9,082 nucleotides of DNA from Xanthobacteraceae bacterium. GTDB lineage: Bacteria > Pseudomonadota > Alphaproteobacteria > Rhizobiales > Xanthobacteraceae. The position numbers and the translations under genes were made by a program. This document shows, in pieces, positions 1-8,839 of the stretch (its first letter is position 1; every line of letters starts with the position of its first letter). The notes under the pieces are model-generated. The model ran no database searches. It was not told the DNA's origin and saw nothing but the letters and a program-made list of their open reading frames with translations. The DNA lies in contig JASHWN010000283.1 in assembly GCA_030044035.1 (NCBI GenBank), positions 1 to 9,082 of the forward strand. The letters run 5' to 3'.

Positions 1-291
1 GACATGAACTGGTATTTGAAATGAATAAATGTATCTTCTATCAGAAAATGACAGGATGGCCAGTTCTTCGAATGCGTGTGCCGGACCGCCTATACCCTGC
101 GGCGTTCGTGGGTTTCGCAGGGTTGCAAAATCAATTCCCAACTTGCGGCTGTCGGTGGGCATGATCACGGTGCCATCGGCACCGGTGTCCATAAGCAAAG
201 AAACGAGCCCTCGCAATTTCAAGCGCGGAAAAGATATGCGAGCTTCGATATACGGAGCCCCAGAAGTATCTCCAAAGCGCCCCTCTAACAT
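1..291 (-). CDS. Retropepsin-like (clan AA) aspartic protease, 3' part outside the window
   Basis: Translating the minus strand from ATG at 291-289 gives 97 residues, open to the window edge. Seen: the retropepsin active-site signature LLMDTGADGTVIM, with D35-T36-G37, after a beta-strand-rich N-terminus, and a glycine-rich flap-like stretch GIGG at residues 66-69. Known: single-domain clan AA proteases have one DTG per chain and work as homodimers, each subunit giving one catalytic Asp. Bacterial members are usually a little over 100 residues, so only the C-terminal end should be missing. The start lies two codons after the stop of the DUF5678-like gene and in the same frame. No Shine-Dalgarno sequence is visible, so translation is probably coupled to the upstream gene. 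Base composition is clearly AT-richer than the atp genes (20 of the first 60 bases are G/C, against 41 of 60 at 7501-7560). The substrate is unknown. Confidence 0.8.
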   Translation of the reverse strand, partial: MLEGRFGDTSGAPYIEARISFPRLKLRGLVSLLMDTGADGTVIMPTDSRKLGIDFATLRNPRTPQGIGGPAHAFEELAILSFSDRRYIYSFQIPVHV

Positions 292-297
292 GAGGAT

Positions 298-573
298 TCA
301 AAGAATCAGCAAACGATCCGTGGTGTCGATGTAGCGAATGATTGTGTCATTAGGTGGTAGCCCAAGCTTTTTGAGTTTTGCAATTAGCGCCTTGAAAGAT
401 TTTGCGGTAGCGCTTACTTCCCCGTCGTAAACGCCGACCCATTCGCGTGGGTGCTGATCAATCAATCGCGGACGATTTGACGATAGCACTCTCGCCGCTC
501 GGGAGAACGCACGTAACTCACGATCGATTTGCTTTGGCGTAGCGCCGAGCATTTTCCGATTCAGCCGAGCCAC
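298..573 (-). CDS. Small DUF5678-like protein, partner of the aspartic protease
   Basis: 91 residues. The N-terminal 35 or so residues are basic and probably helical. Residues 39-91 hold the conserved-looking core, with HPREWVGVYDGEV (41-53), a helix rich in Lys/Ala/Leu (58-71) and a closing strand ending IIRYIDTTDRLLIL. This pattern resembles the DUF5678 family, recognised from memory and not by search; its function is unknown. I accept the GTG start because GGAG at 586-583 lies 9 bases upstream; an internal ATG at residue 8 is the alternative. No signal peptide or membrane segment is seen. It is the first gene of a two-gene unit with the retropepsin-like protease and has a promoter-like sequence about 50 bases upstream. 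From memory, small DUF5678 proteins often sit next to such proteases, which suggests a partner, substrate or inhibitor role; that role is inference. Confidence 0.75.
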   Translation of the reverse strand: MARLNRKMLGATPKQIDRELRAFSRAARVLSSNRPRLIDQHPREWVGVYDGEVSATAKSFKALIAKLKKLGLPPNDTIIRYIDTTDRLLIL

Positions 574-623
574 GGTTCCGATCTCCAGGAGTCGAATCGG
601 GCCCCAAGTGGAGCCCGTAAGTC

Positions 624-652
624 AATATGAATCCGGCGGAGGGCCCTGACAA
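624..652 (-). promoter_or_regulatory. Candidate sigma70-type promoter of the DUF5678/protease unit
   Basis: Read on the minus strand, TTGTCA (652-647, five of six to the -35 consensus) is followed by a 17-base spacer and CATATT (629-624, four of six to the -10 consensus). Transcription would start near 617, giving a leader of about 45 bases that contains the GGAG ribosome binding site of the gene starting at 573. This is prediction by eye only. Confidence 0.4.
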
Positions 653-851
653 GTGCGCCATTCTCTTGTGGCTTTTGCGCCGATTGATCGGCTCAACCGC
701 ACCATTGCATCCGTTCGAATTCTGGTAATGATTTGAAATCCCTTAACATTTCTGAGAATCATCCACCGTCACTTCGGGACCGCGCAAGCTGCCGTACGGC
801 GAGCGAATCTGGCACTATTCGAACTTGGGGCGGGTTTGAGGTGCCAGGGCC

Positions 852-1625
852 ATGCAGCCGCGCGCGCTGCTTTACCGCCGTCCGAGCGAGCCACAGGCGA
901 TCGAGATCGTCTTCGATCGCGCAGTTTATCTGGTGCGCGTGCGGCGGCACCGGCAGGCGCGCCGTTACACGTTGCGCATCCAGTCGGCGAGCCGCGAGGT
1001 GGTGCTGACGATTCCGCCGCGCGGCACGTTGCAGGAGGCGCGCGATTTCGCCCAGAAGCACGGCGCCTGGATCGCGGCGCGGCTCGACCGGCTGCCGCGC
1101 GCCGCGCCGTTTGCCGACGGCACCGTGGTGCCGCTGCGCGGCGTGCCGCATCGCATCGTGCATCGCCGCTTCATCCGCGGCACGGTGTGGACCGAAGCGG
1201 ACGCGGCGGGCGAGCCGCTCATCTGCGTCGCCGGCAATGCCCCGCACATCGAGCGCCGCATCGCCGATTTCCTGCGCCGTGAAGCCAGGCGCGCGCTTGA
1301 TGCCGCGAGCCGCCGCTTCGCCCAAGAGCTTGGCGTCGAGATCAAGCGGGTCGCGGTGCGCGACCAGGCGAGCCGCTGGGGCTCGTGCTCGACCACCGGC
1401 GTGCTGTCGTTCTCGTGGCGGCTCATCCTGGCGCCGCACTTCGTGCTCGATTATCTCGCCGCCCACGAAGTGGCGCACCTCGTCGAAATGAACCACTCGG
1501 CGCGGTTCTGGCGCATCGTGCAAAGGCTCTGTGCCGATCACGAGCGCGCCAAGGTATGGCTCGACGTGCACGGCGCCGATTTGCACCGCTACGGCCTGCC
1601 CGATGCGGCACACCAAAGTCCGTAG
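852..1625 (+). CDS. YgjP/SprT-type zinc metallopeptidase (M48-like, DUF45)
   Basis: 257 residues. The zinc-binding site is HEVAH at residues 205-209 (H205, E206, H209), with a likely third ligand at H215 in NHSARFW. Upstream is the family-typical RWGSCS block at residues 175-180, then a strand-rich stretch ending in LILAP and VLDYLAAHE. Known: this layout (RWGSCS, about 25 residues, HExxH, then NHxxxFW) marks the YgjP-like/DUF45 family. Its members are cytoplasmic putative metallopeptidases whose substrates are mostly undefined. The length of about 250 residues is normal. ATG at 852 is preceded by GAGGT at 838-842, nine bases upstream, which supports the start. There is no signal peptide. The gene stands alone on the plus strand and converges with the cyclic-nucleotide-domain gene, leaving only 24 bases between the two stops and no convincing terminator. 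Confidence 0.88.
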   Translation: MQPRALLYRRPSEPQAIEIVFDRAVYLVRVRRHRQARRYTLRIQSASREVVLTIPPRGTLQEARDFAQKHGAWIAARLDRLPRAAPFADGTVVPLRGVPHRIVHRRFIRGTVWTEADAAGEPLICVAGNAPHIERRIADFLRREARRALDAASRRFAQELGVEIKRVAVRDQASRWGSCSTTGVLSFSWRLILAPHFVLDYLAAHEVAHLVEMNHSARFWRIVQRLCADHERAKVWLDVHGADLHRYGLPDAAHQSP

Positions 1626-1649
1626 ATAGAAGCGCCGAGCAAATTCCGA

Positions 1650-2114
1650 CTACAGCGGCCGCTCGCCGCGCGCCAACGCGGCGCGGATGTTTTCCATCTC
1701 GTGCGCCCATTGGTCGGCGCGCGAGGCGAGCATTTCGCGCAGGCGCTGCGCGGCGTCCGGATAACTGTCGAGGGTCTTCAAAAAAGTCGCGCGCGAGAGG
1801 CGCAGCACGCGTGCCGGCTCGCGCGCGGTTGCGGTCGCCGGCCGCCTGGTCGGCGCCAGCAGCGCCGTCTCGCCAAGCAGCGTTGCCGGCCCGGCAATCG
1901 CCTCCTCGTCGCTGCCGCCTTCCGGTCGCAGGGCCAGCGATCCGTGCTGCACCACGAAGGCGCTGTCGGCGGTGTCGCCGGCGGTGAACAGCACGTCGCC
2001 GGTTTCGAGCGCCAGCGATTCCGCGGCGATCGCCAGGCTGCGCAGCGCGCCGCCGCCGAGCCGCCGCAGCGTCGGCACGCGCTCCAACAGCGCGATCTCG
2101 TCTTCAATCGCCAT
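1650..2114 (-). CDS. Small stand-alone cyclic nucleotide-binding domain protein
   Basis: 154 residues from ATG at 2114; an in-frame TTG two codons earlier is possible but less likely. Residues about 12-115 form a cNMP-binding (CRP-N/PKA regulatory type) beta-roll. ETGDVLFTAGDTADSAFVV (37-55) matches the usual opening turn, and the phosphate-binding cassette reads GETALL (81-86) followed by TRRPAT (89-94). Glu82 and Arg91 sit where the ligand-binding Glu and Arg of the family normally are, so binding of cAMP or cGMP is possible. After the domain comes only a helix (119-150), with no helix-turn-helix, channel or kinase part, so it is not a CRP transcription factor. It starts 12 bases after the stop of the response regulator gene with no visible ribosome binding site, implying co-transcription and coupled translation. 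A role as a signalling accessory to that regulator is inference. Confidence 0.85.
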   Translation of the reverse strand: MAIEDEIALLERVPTLRRLGGGALRSLAIAAESLALETGDVLFTAGDTADSAFVVQHGSLALRPEGGSDEEAIAGPATLLGETALLAPTRRPATATAREPARVLRLSRATFLKTLDSYPDAAQRLREMLASRADQWAHEMENIRAALARGERPL

Positions 2115-2126
2115 GAGCAAGCCGCG

Positions 2127-2813
2127 TCACGGCACGAGCTTATAGCCGCCGGCCTCGGTAACCAGGATGGCGGGGGCAGCGGCATCCCTCTCGATCTTCT
2201 GCCGTAGCCGGTAAATGTGCGTCTCCAGCGTGTGGGTGGTGACGCCCGAATTGTAACCCCAGACTTCCTGCAACAGCGTTTCGCGCGACACCGGGCGCTG
2301 CCCGGCGCGATAGAGATAACGCAGGATCGAGGTTTCCTTCTCGGTCAGACGGACCTTGTTGCCCTTGGGATTGAGCAGAAGTTTCGAGCTCGGCCGGAAC
2401 GTGTACGGCCCGATGGTGAAGATCGCGTCCTCGCTCGCTTCGTGCTGGCGCAGCTGGGCGCGGATGCGCGCCAACAGCACGGCGAAGCGGAACGGCTTGG
2501 CGACGTAGTCGTTGGCGCCGGATTCCAGGCCGAGGATCGTGTCGGAATCGGTATCGTGCGCGGTGAGCATGATGATCGGCGCCTTGAAACCGTTCTTGCG
2601 CAGGATGCGCACCGCCTCGCGGCCGTCGATATCGGGCAGGCCGACGTCCATGATGACGAGGTCGATCTGGCCGGCCTTGGCGGCCTGCACGCCCTTGCTG
2701 CCGGTCTCCGCCGCAACGGCTTCGAATTCCTCGTGCAGCGACAGCTGCTCGGACAGCGCCTCGCGCAGCTCGGGATCGTCCTCGACAATCAGAATCTTAC
2801 GCGTATTCGGCAT
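2127..2813 (-). CDS. OmpR/PhoB-family response regulator
   Basis: 228 residues from ATG at 2813. The receiver domain (5-120) has the acidic pair D12-D13, phospho-acceptor D56 in IMDVGLPDIDG, the switch residue T84 in IIMLTAH, and K106 in YVAKPF, so the phosphorylation site is complete. The C-terminal winged helix (about 135-228) carries LTEKETSILRYL, then RETLLQEVWGY and the recognition-helix region THTLETHIYRLRQKI. It should therefore bind DNA and control transcription when phosphorylated by a histidine kinase. No kinase gene lies nearby, so the partner is unknown. The frame continues upstream to 2939, but that part is low-complexity Arg-rich sequence, and MPNTRKILIVEDD is the normal family start. 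A GGGG stretch seven bases before the ATG is a weak ribosome binding site. It heads a two-gene unit with the cNMP-domain gene and is divergent from the L,D-transpeptidase gene, a possible target. Confidence 0.92.
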   Translation of the reverse strand: MPNTRKILIVEDDPELREALSEQLSLHEEFEAVAAETGSKGVQAAKAGQIDLVIMDVGLPDIDGREAVRILRKNGFKAPIIMLTAHDTDSDTILGLESGANDYVAKPFRFAVLLARIRAQLRQHEASEDAIFTIGPYTFRPSSKLLLNPKGNKVRLTEKETSILRYLYRAGQRPVSRETLLQEVWGYNSGVTTHTLETHIYRLRQKIERDAAAPAILVTEAGGYKLVP

Positions 2814-2837
2814 CAATCGGCCCCGCGACCCGTCCCA

Positions 2838-2866
2838 CGCGCGCCGGTCAAAACCTGTGGCGCGCG
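2838..2866. repeat. Inverted repeat in the divergent regulator/transpeptidase promoter region
   Basis: Arms CGCGCGCC (2838-2845) and GGCGCGCG (2859-2866) are perfect complements. Inside them GGT (2846-2848) can pair with ACC (2852-2854), leaving a small loop and a three-base bulge. It lies 25-53 bases upstream of the response regulator start and about 115 bases upstream of the chosen transpeptidase start. It could be an operator or a leader hairpin. GC-rich genomes make such repeats by chance fairly often. Confidence 0.4.
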
Positions 2867-2981
2867 CCGGGATGACGGCGACTTTGCCGCGCCGCCGGCC
2901 GCGAAGTAGAACATGCGTGCCCAAAAGAGCAAGCGGCACTTAGGAAGCATGGGCCGCGACCCGCCGGCGTGGCGTATCTGC

Positions 2982-3515
2982 ATGCATCCAACGCCTCTGA
3001 GCCTCATTCGCATCCATCGCCGGCCCGGCCATAAGACGCAGGGCTGGCTGCGGGCCGGAGCGCTGACCGTGCCGGTCGCGCTCGGCCGTGGCGGCATCCG
3101 CGCCGACAAGCGCGAAGGCGATGGCGGCACCCCGCGTGGCTCATTTCGCCCTTTGCGGCTGTGGTGGCGGGCCGACCGCCTGCCGAGGCCGGCGAGCCTG
3201 TTGCCGGCCCGGCGCATTTGCGCCGACGACGCCTGGTGCGAGGACCCGGCGGACCGCCGCTACAATCGCCACCTCCGGCGCTCGGCCAATGAACCAGGCG
3301 ACCGGCTGCAACGGCCCGACGGGCTCTACGACATGATCGTGGAAATCGACCACAATACGCGGCCGCGAATCGCCGGCCGGGGCAGCGCCGTGTTCATCCA
3401 CGTCACCCACCCGGCCTTCGCCGCGACGGCAGGATGCGTCGGCTTGCGGCCGCGCGATCTTCGGATTTTGCTGGCGAAATTGTCGCCGAAGACGCGAATT
3501 CAAATTCATTGCTAG
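2982..3515 (+). CDS. L,D-transpeptidase (YkuD/ErfK family) catalytic-domain protein
   Basis: 177 residues from ATG at 2982. The YkuD fold is shown by LRAGALTVPVALGRGGI with the following KREGDGGTPRGSF, a block typical of these enzymes, and by the C-terminal active site: H140 in FIHVTHP and the nucleophile C152 in TAGCVGL. L,D-transpeptidases form 3-3 cross-links in peptidoglycan or attach proteins to it through an acyl-enzyme at that Cys. The usual [S/T]HGC reads TAGC here (Ala150 in place of His) and the His-Cys spacing is short. I recall similar alphaproteobacterial relatives, so it is probably a subfamily and not a broken enzyme. No signal peptide is apparent from any of the three possible ATGs (2913, 2949, 2982). 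I prefer 2982 because MHPTPLSLIRIHRRPG resembles the usual N-terminus; AGGA just before 2949 lies too close to be a good ribosome binding site. Divergent from the response regulator, convergent with atpC. Confidence 0.82.
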   Translation: MHPTPLSLIRIHRRPGHKTQGWLRAGALTVPVALGRGGIRADKREGDGGTPRGSFRPLRLWWRADRLPRPASLLPARRICADDAWCEDPADRRYNRHLRRSANEPGDRLQRPDGLYDMIVEIDHNTRPRIAGRGSAVFIHVTHPAFAATAGCVGLRPRDLRILLAKLSPKTRIQIHC

Positions 3516-3533
3516 GGCAAACCGGCGCCGTAC

Positions 3534-3932
3534 CTATTGCGCCAGGGCCGCCTGCAATGTCTTGAGCTGCTCGAGCCGGCGGGCGAGCTTGTCGCGCTGC
3601 GCATCGTCGGTGGCGTCGGTCACGTCCTCTTCGGCGTCCTTGATGTCGGCAGCGAGCGTCACGGTGTCGTAGTCGTCCCGCGCCACCGCCTTGTCGGCCA
3701 AAACCGTAAGGCCGGCCGGACCGACCTCGGCAAAGCCGCCGATGACCACGACCGCCTCGCGCGAGCCGCCGTTAATGATGGTGAGGATGCCGGGACGCAG
3801 CGCCGTCACCAGCGGCGCATGGCCGGCCAGAATACCCATGTCGCCCTCGACGCCCGGCAGATCGACCTGATCGACGTCACCCGAGAACAGCACCCGTTCG
3901 GGCGAGACAAATTCGAAATGCAGCGCGGCCAT
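3534..3932 (-). CDS. atpC: F1 ATP synthase epsilon subunit
   Basis: 132 residues, normal for the short alphaproteobacterial epsilon. The N-terminal beta-sandwich is clear: LHFEFVSPERVLFSGDVDQV (4-23), then LPGVEGDMGILAGHAPLVTALRPG and a Gly-rich strand with VVVIGGFAEV. The C-terminal part (about 88-132) is the helical hairpin that in other bacteria can inhibit ATP hydrolysis. Epsilon sits with gamma at the foot of the rotor and couples it to the c-ring; one copy per enzyme. Last gene of the atpHAGDC operon, 91 bases after atpD. That gap holds a palindromic repeat, and only a weak GAG lies about 11 bases before the ATG. It ends 18 bases from the convergent transpeptidase stop; no clear intrinsic terminator is seen. 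Confidence 0.96.
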   Translation of the reverse strand: MAALHFEFVSPERVLFSGDVDQVDLPGVEGDMGILAGHAPLVTALRPGILTIINGGSREAVVVIGGFAEVGPAGLTVLADKAVARDDYDTVTLAADIKDAEEDVTDATDDAQRDKLARRLEQLKTLQAALAQ

Positions 3933-3957
3933 GGTTTGCCAATCTCAGCGGCGAAGG

Positions 3958-4008
3958 GCGAATGGCGAGTAGCGAATGGAGTCTGTCTATTCGCTATTCG
4001 CCATTCGC
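3958..4008. repeat. Palindromic intergenic repeat between atpD and atpC
   Basis: The left arm at 3958-3977 (GCGAATGGCGAGTAGCGAAT) and the right arm at 3989-4008 (ATTCGCTATTCGCCATTCGC) are complementary over 20 bases with one mismatch, around an 11-base loop. Each arm is itself built from GCGAAT/GGCGA sub-words, and a shortened copy (GCGAAGGGCGAA) abuts the left arm from 3951. In the atpD-atpC mRNA it would fold into a stable hairpin starting 15 bases after the atpD stop and ending 25 bases before the atpC start. I recall similar CGAATGGCGAATAGCG palindromes scattered between genes in Bradyrhizobium-like genomes. Confidence 0.85.
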
Positions 4009-4023
4009 TATTTCGTCTTTCTC

Positions 4024-5475
<1,452 letters not shown>

Positions 5476-5496
5476 TTAGTTCTTTGCTTGTGCGGG

Positions 5497-6375
5497 TCAC
5501 AGCGCTTCGGCGCCGGAGATGATCTCGATCAGCTCCTTGGTGATCATCGCCTGGCGGGTGCGGTTGTAGGTGAGCGTCTGCTTGCGGATCATCTCGCCGG
5601 CGTTGCGCGTCGCGTTGTCCATTGCCGACATCTGCGCGCCGTAGAACGAGGCGGCGTTCTCCAGAAGGGCGCGGAAGATCTGCACCGCGACATTGCGCGG
5701 CAGGAGCTCATGCAAAATGTCCTCGGCCTCGGGCTCGAACTCGTAAGTAGCGCCGCCCAGCGCATCGGCGGCCTTGCTGTCGAACAGCGGCGGAATGACC
5801 TGCTGTGCGGTCGGAATTTGCGCGATCACCGAGCGGAAGCGCGAGAAGAACAGGGTGCAGGCGTCGAACTCGAATTTTTCGAAGCGCGCGATGACTTTCT
5901 CCGCAATGCCCTCGGCATGCTCGAAGTGCAGCGTGCGTGCGGCGCGTAAATCGACCAGCTCGACGATCTGGTTGGCATACTGCCGCCGCAGCTGGTCGTA
6001 GCCCTTGCGGCCGACGCAGAAGAACTTGACCTCCTTGCCTTCGGCCATCAGCGCGATGGCGCGCTCGCGCGCATGGCGCACGATCGCGGTGTTGAACGGC
6101 CCGCACAGGCCGCGCTCGGCGGTGCAGACCAGAAGCAGCTGGACCCGATCGCTGCCGCTGCCGCGCAGCAGCCGCGGCGCCGTCTCCAGAGTACCGACCG
6201 AAGCGGCGATGTTGCCGAGCACCTTTTCCATGCTGGCGGCGTAAGGCCGCGCCGCCTCCGCCGTGGCCTGGGCGCGGCGCAGTTTCGACGCCGCGACCAT
6301 CTGCATGGCCTTGGTGATCTTCTGCGTCGCCTTGGTGGCGGCGATACGGTTGCGCAGGTCTTTGAGCGAAGGCAT
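5497..6375 (-). CDS. atpG: F1 ATP synthase gamma subunit (central rotor shaft)
   Basis: 292 residues. The N-terminal helix is typical ([20 protein letters not shown], then [16 protein letters not shown]), as is the C-terminal helix region with [30 protein letters not shown] and the final SGAEAL. These two long helices form the coiled-coil shaft that turns inside the alpha3beta3 head; the middle (about 75-220) is the Rossmann-like body. One copy per enzyme. The start at ATG 6375 is fixed by family alignment, yet no Shine-Dalgarno sequence precedes it: the leader consists of CCTG-type repeat units right up to three bases before the ATG. The gene follows atpA after a 119-base gap occupied by that repeat array. 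Translation is probably coupled to atpA or uses an SD-independent mechanism (inference). Confidence 0.97.
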   Translation of the reverse strand: MPSLKDLRNRIAATKATQKITKAMQMVAASKLRRAQATAEAARPYAASMEKVLGNIAASVGTLETAPRLLRGSGSDRVQLLLVCTAERGLCGPFNTAIVRHARERAIALMAEGKEVKFFCVGRKGYDQLRRQYANQIVELVDLRAARTLHFEHAEGIAEKVIARFEKFEFDACTLFFSRFRSVIAQIPTAQQVIPPLFDSKAADALGGATYEFEPEAEDILHELLPRNVAVQIFRALLENAASFYGAQMSAMDNATRNAGEMIRKQTLTYNRTRQAMITKELIEIISGAEAL

Positions 6376-6378
6376 GGA

Positions 6379-6494
6379 TATCAGGTATCAAGAGTCAGGA
6401 GTCAGGAATCAGGGGCCAGGAATCAGGCGTCAGGTAACAGGGATTGGCTTCGATATTCATTCCTGACTCCTGCATTCCTGATCCCTGACACCTG
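6379..6494. repeat. Heptamer repeat array folding into a long hairpin between atpA and atpG
   Basis: Plus-strand reading: nine 7-base units in perfect register from 6379 to 6441 (TATCAGG, TATCAAG, AGTCAGG, AGTCAGG, AATCAGG, GGCCAGG, AATCAGG, CGTCAGG, TAACAGG). A 17-base spacer follows, then five inverted units from 6459 to 6494 (ATTCCTG, ACTCCTG, CATTCCTG, ATCCCTG, ACACCTG; the third has one extra base). The two blocks are complementary and several registers can pair, for example CAGGTATCA at 6382 with the outermost right units. It begins directly after the atpA stop codon (6495) and ends three bases before the atpG start. The units diverge mainly at their first two positions, while CAGG is nearly invariant. 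Confidence 0.9.
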
Positions 6495-8584
<2,090 letters not shown>

Positions 8585-8605
8585 GTTGGTATGCACTCGC
8601 GTCAT

Positions 8606-8839
8606 CGGGAGCGCTTTCGCAAGGGCGCAACCGGCGCTGGGCAACCGGCGCAAGCCCCTTGGGATCGAGCCCCTGGGAATTGTGCGGGATTTTGGAATTT
8701 GGGCGCAAGCGAAATGGCCCAACAACCCGCGAAAATCGCGGCGTTGCTAACATAGGGCGCAACCGGGCGCAACTCGCGGGACGCCAACGAAATTCGGCAG
8801 ACCATCGCAGCGCGCGCAAGGGTCGAATAAGCGTCGAAT
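8606..8839 (-). promoter_or_regulatory. Leader and promoter region of the atp operon with TTGCGCC repeats
   Basis: The gap between the recQ-like stop and atpH must hold the atp promoter unless transcription reads through. On the minus strand the word TTGCGCC occurs five times, starting at 8772, 8762, 8708, 8653 and 8630. Two of these fall within the near-duplicate GTTGCGCCCGGTTGCGCCC, and another cluster repeats GCGCCGGTTGC. A small perfect stem CCGCG/CGCGG (8727-8741, loop of five A/T bases) lies between. A weak promoter guess is TTGCGC (8708-8703), 18 bases, CACAAT (8684-8679). None of this is firm. Confidence 0.35.

Noticed and set aside
733..1008. Small plus-strand gene before the metallopeptidase
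   Set aside because: Its downstream half overlaps the metallopeptidase in another frame, and the upstream half shows no family resemblance or ribosome binding site.
759..1616. Minus-strand open frame of 285 codons opposite the metallopeptidase
   Set aside because: The plus strand encodes a clear HExxH metallopeptidase; the opposite frame is low-complexity Arg/Ala/His.
2814..2939. N-terminal extension of the response regulator
   Set aside because: Arg/Gly-rich non-conserved residues precede the standard receiver start MPNTRKILIVEDD, and the stretch contains the inverted repeat.
3516..3543. Bidirectional terminator between the transpeptidase and atpC
   Set aside because: Only a five-base GGCGC/GCGCC pairing (3524-3528 with 3539-3543) with no T tract on either strand; too weak to call.
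6379..6494. CRISPR-like array
   Set aside because: Units are only seven bases with no unique spacers, and half are inverted; it is a hairpin-forming repeat.
8606..8725. N-terminal extension of atpH up to 8725
   Set aside because: The added residues do not resemble delta subunits and lie in the repeat-containing leader; the family-typical start is at 8584 or 8605.
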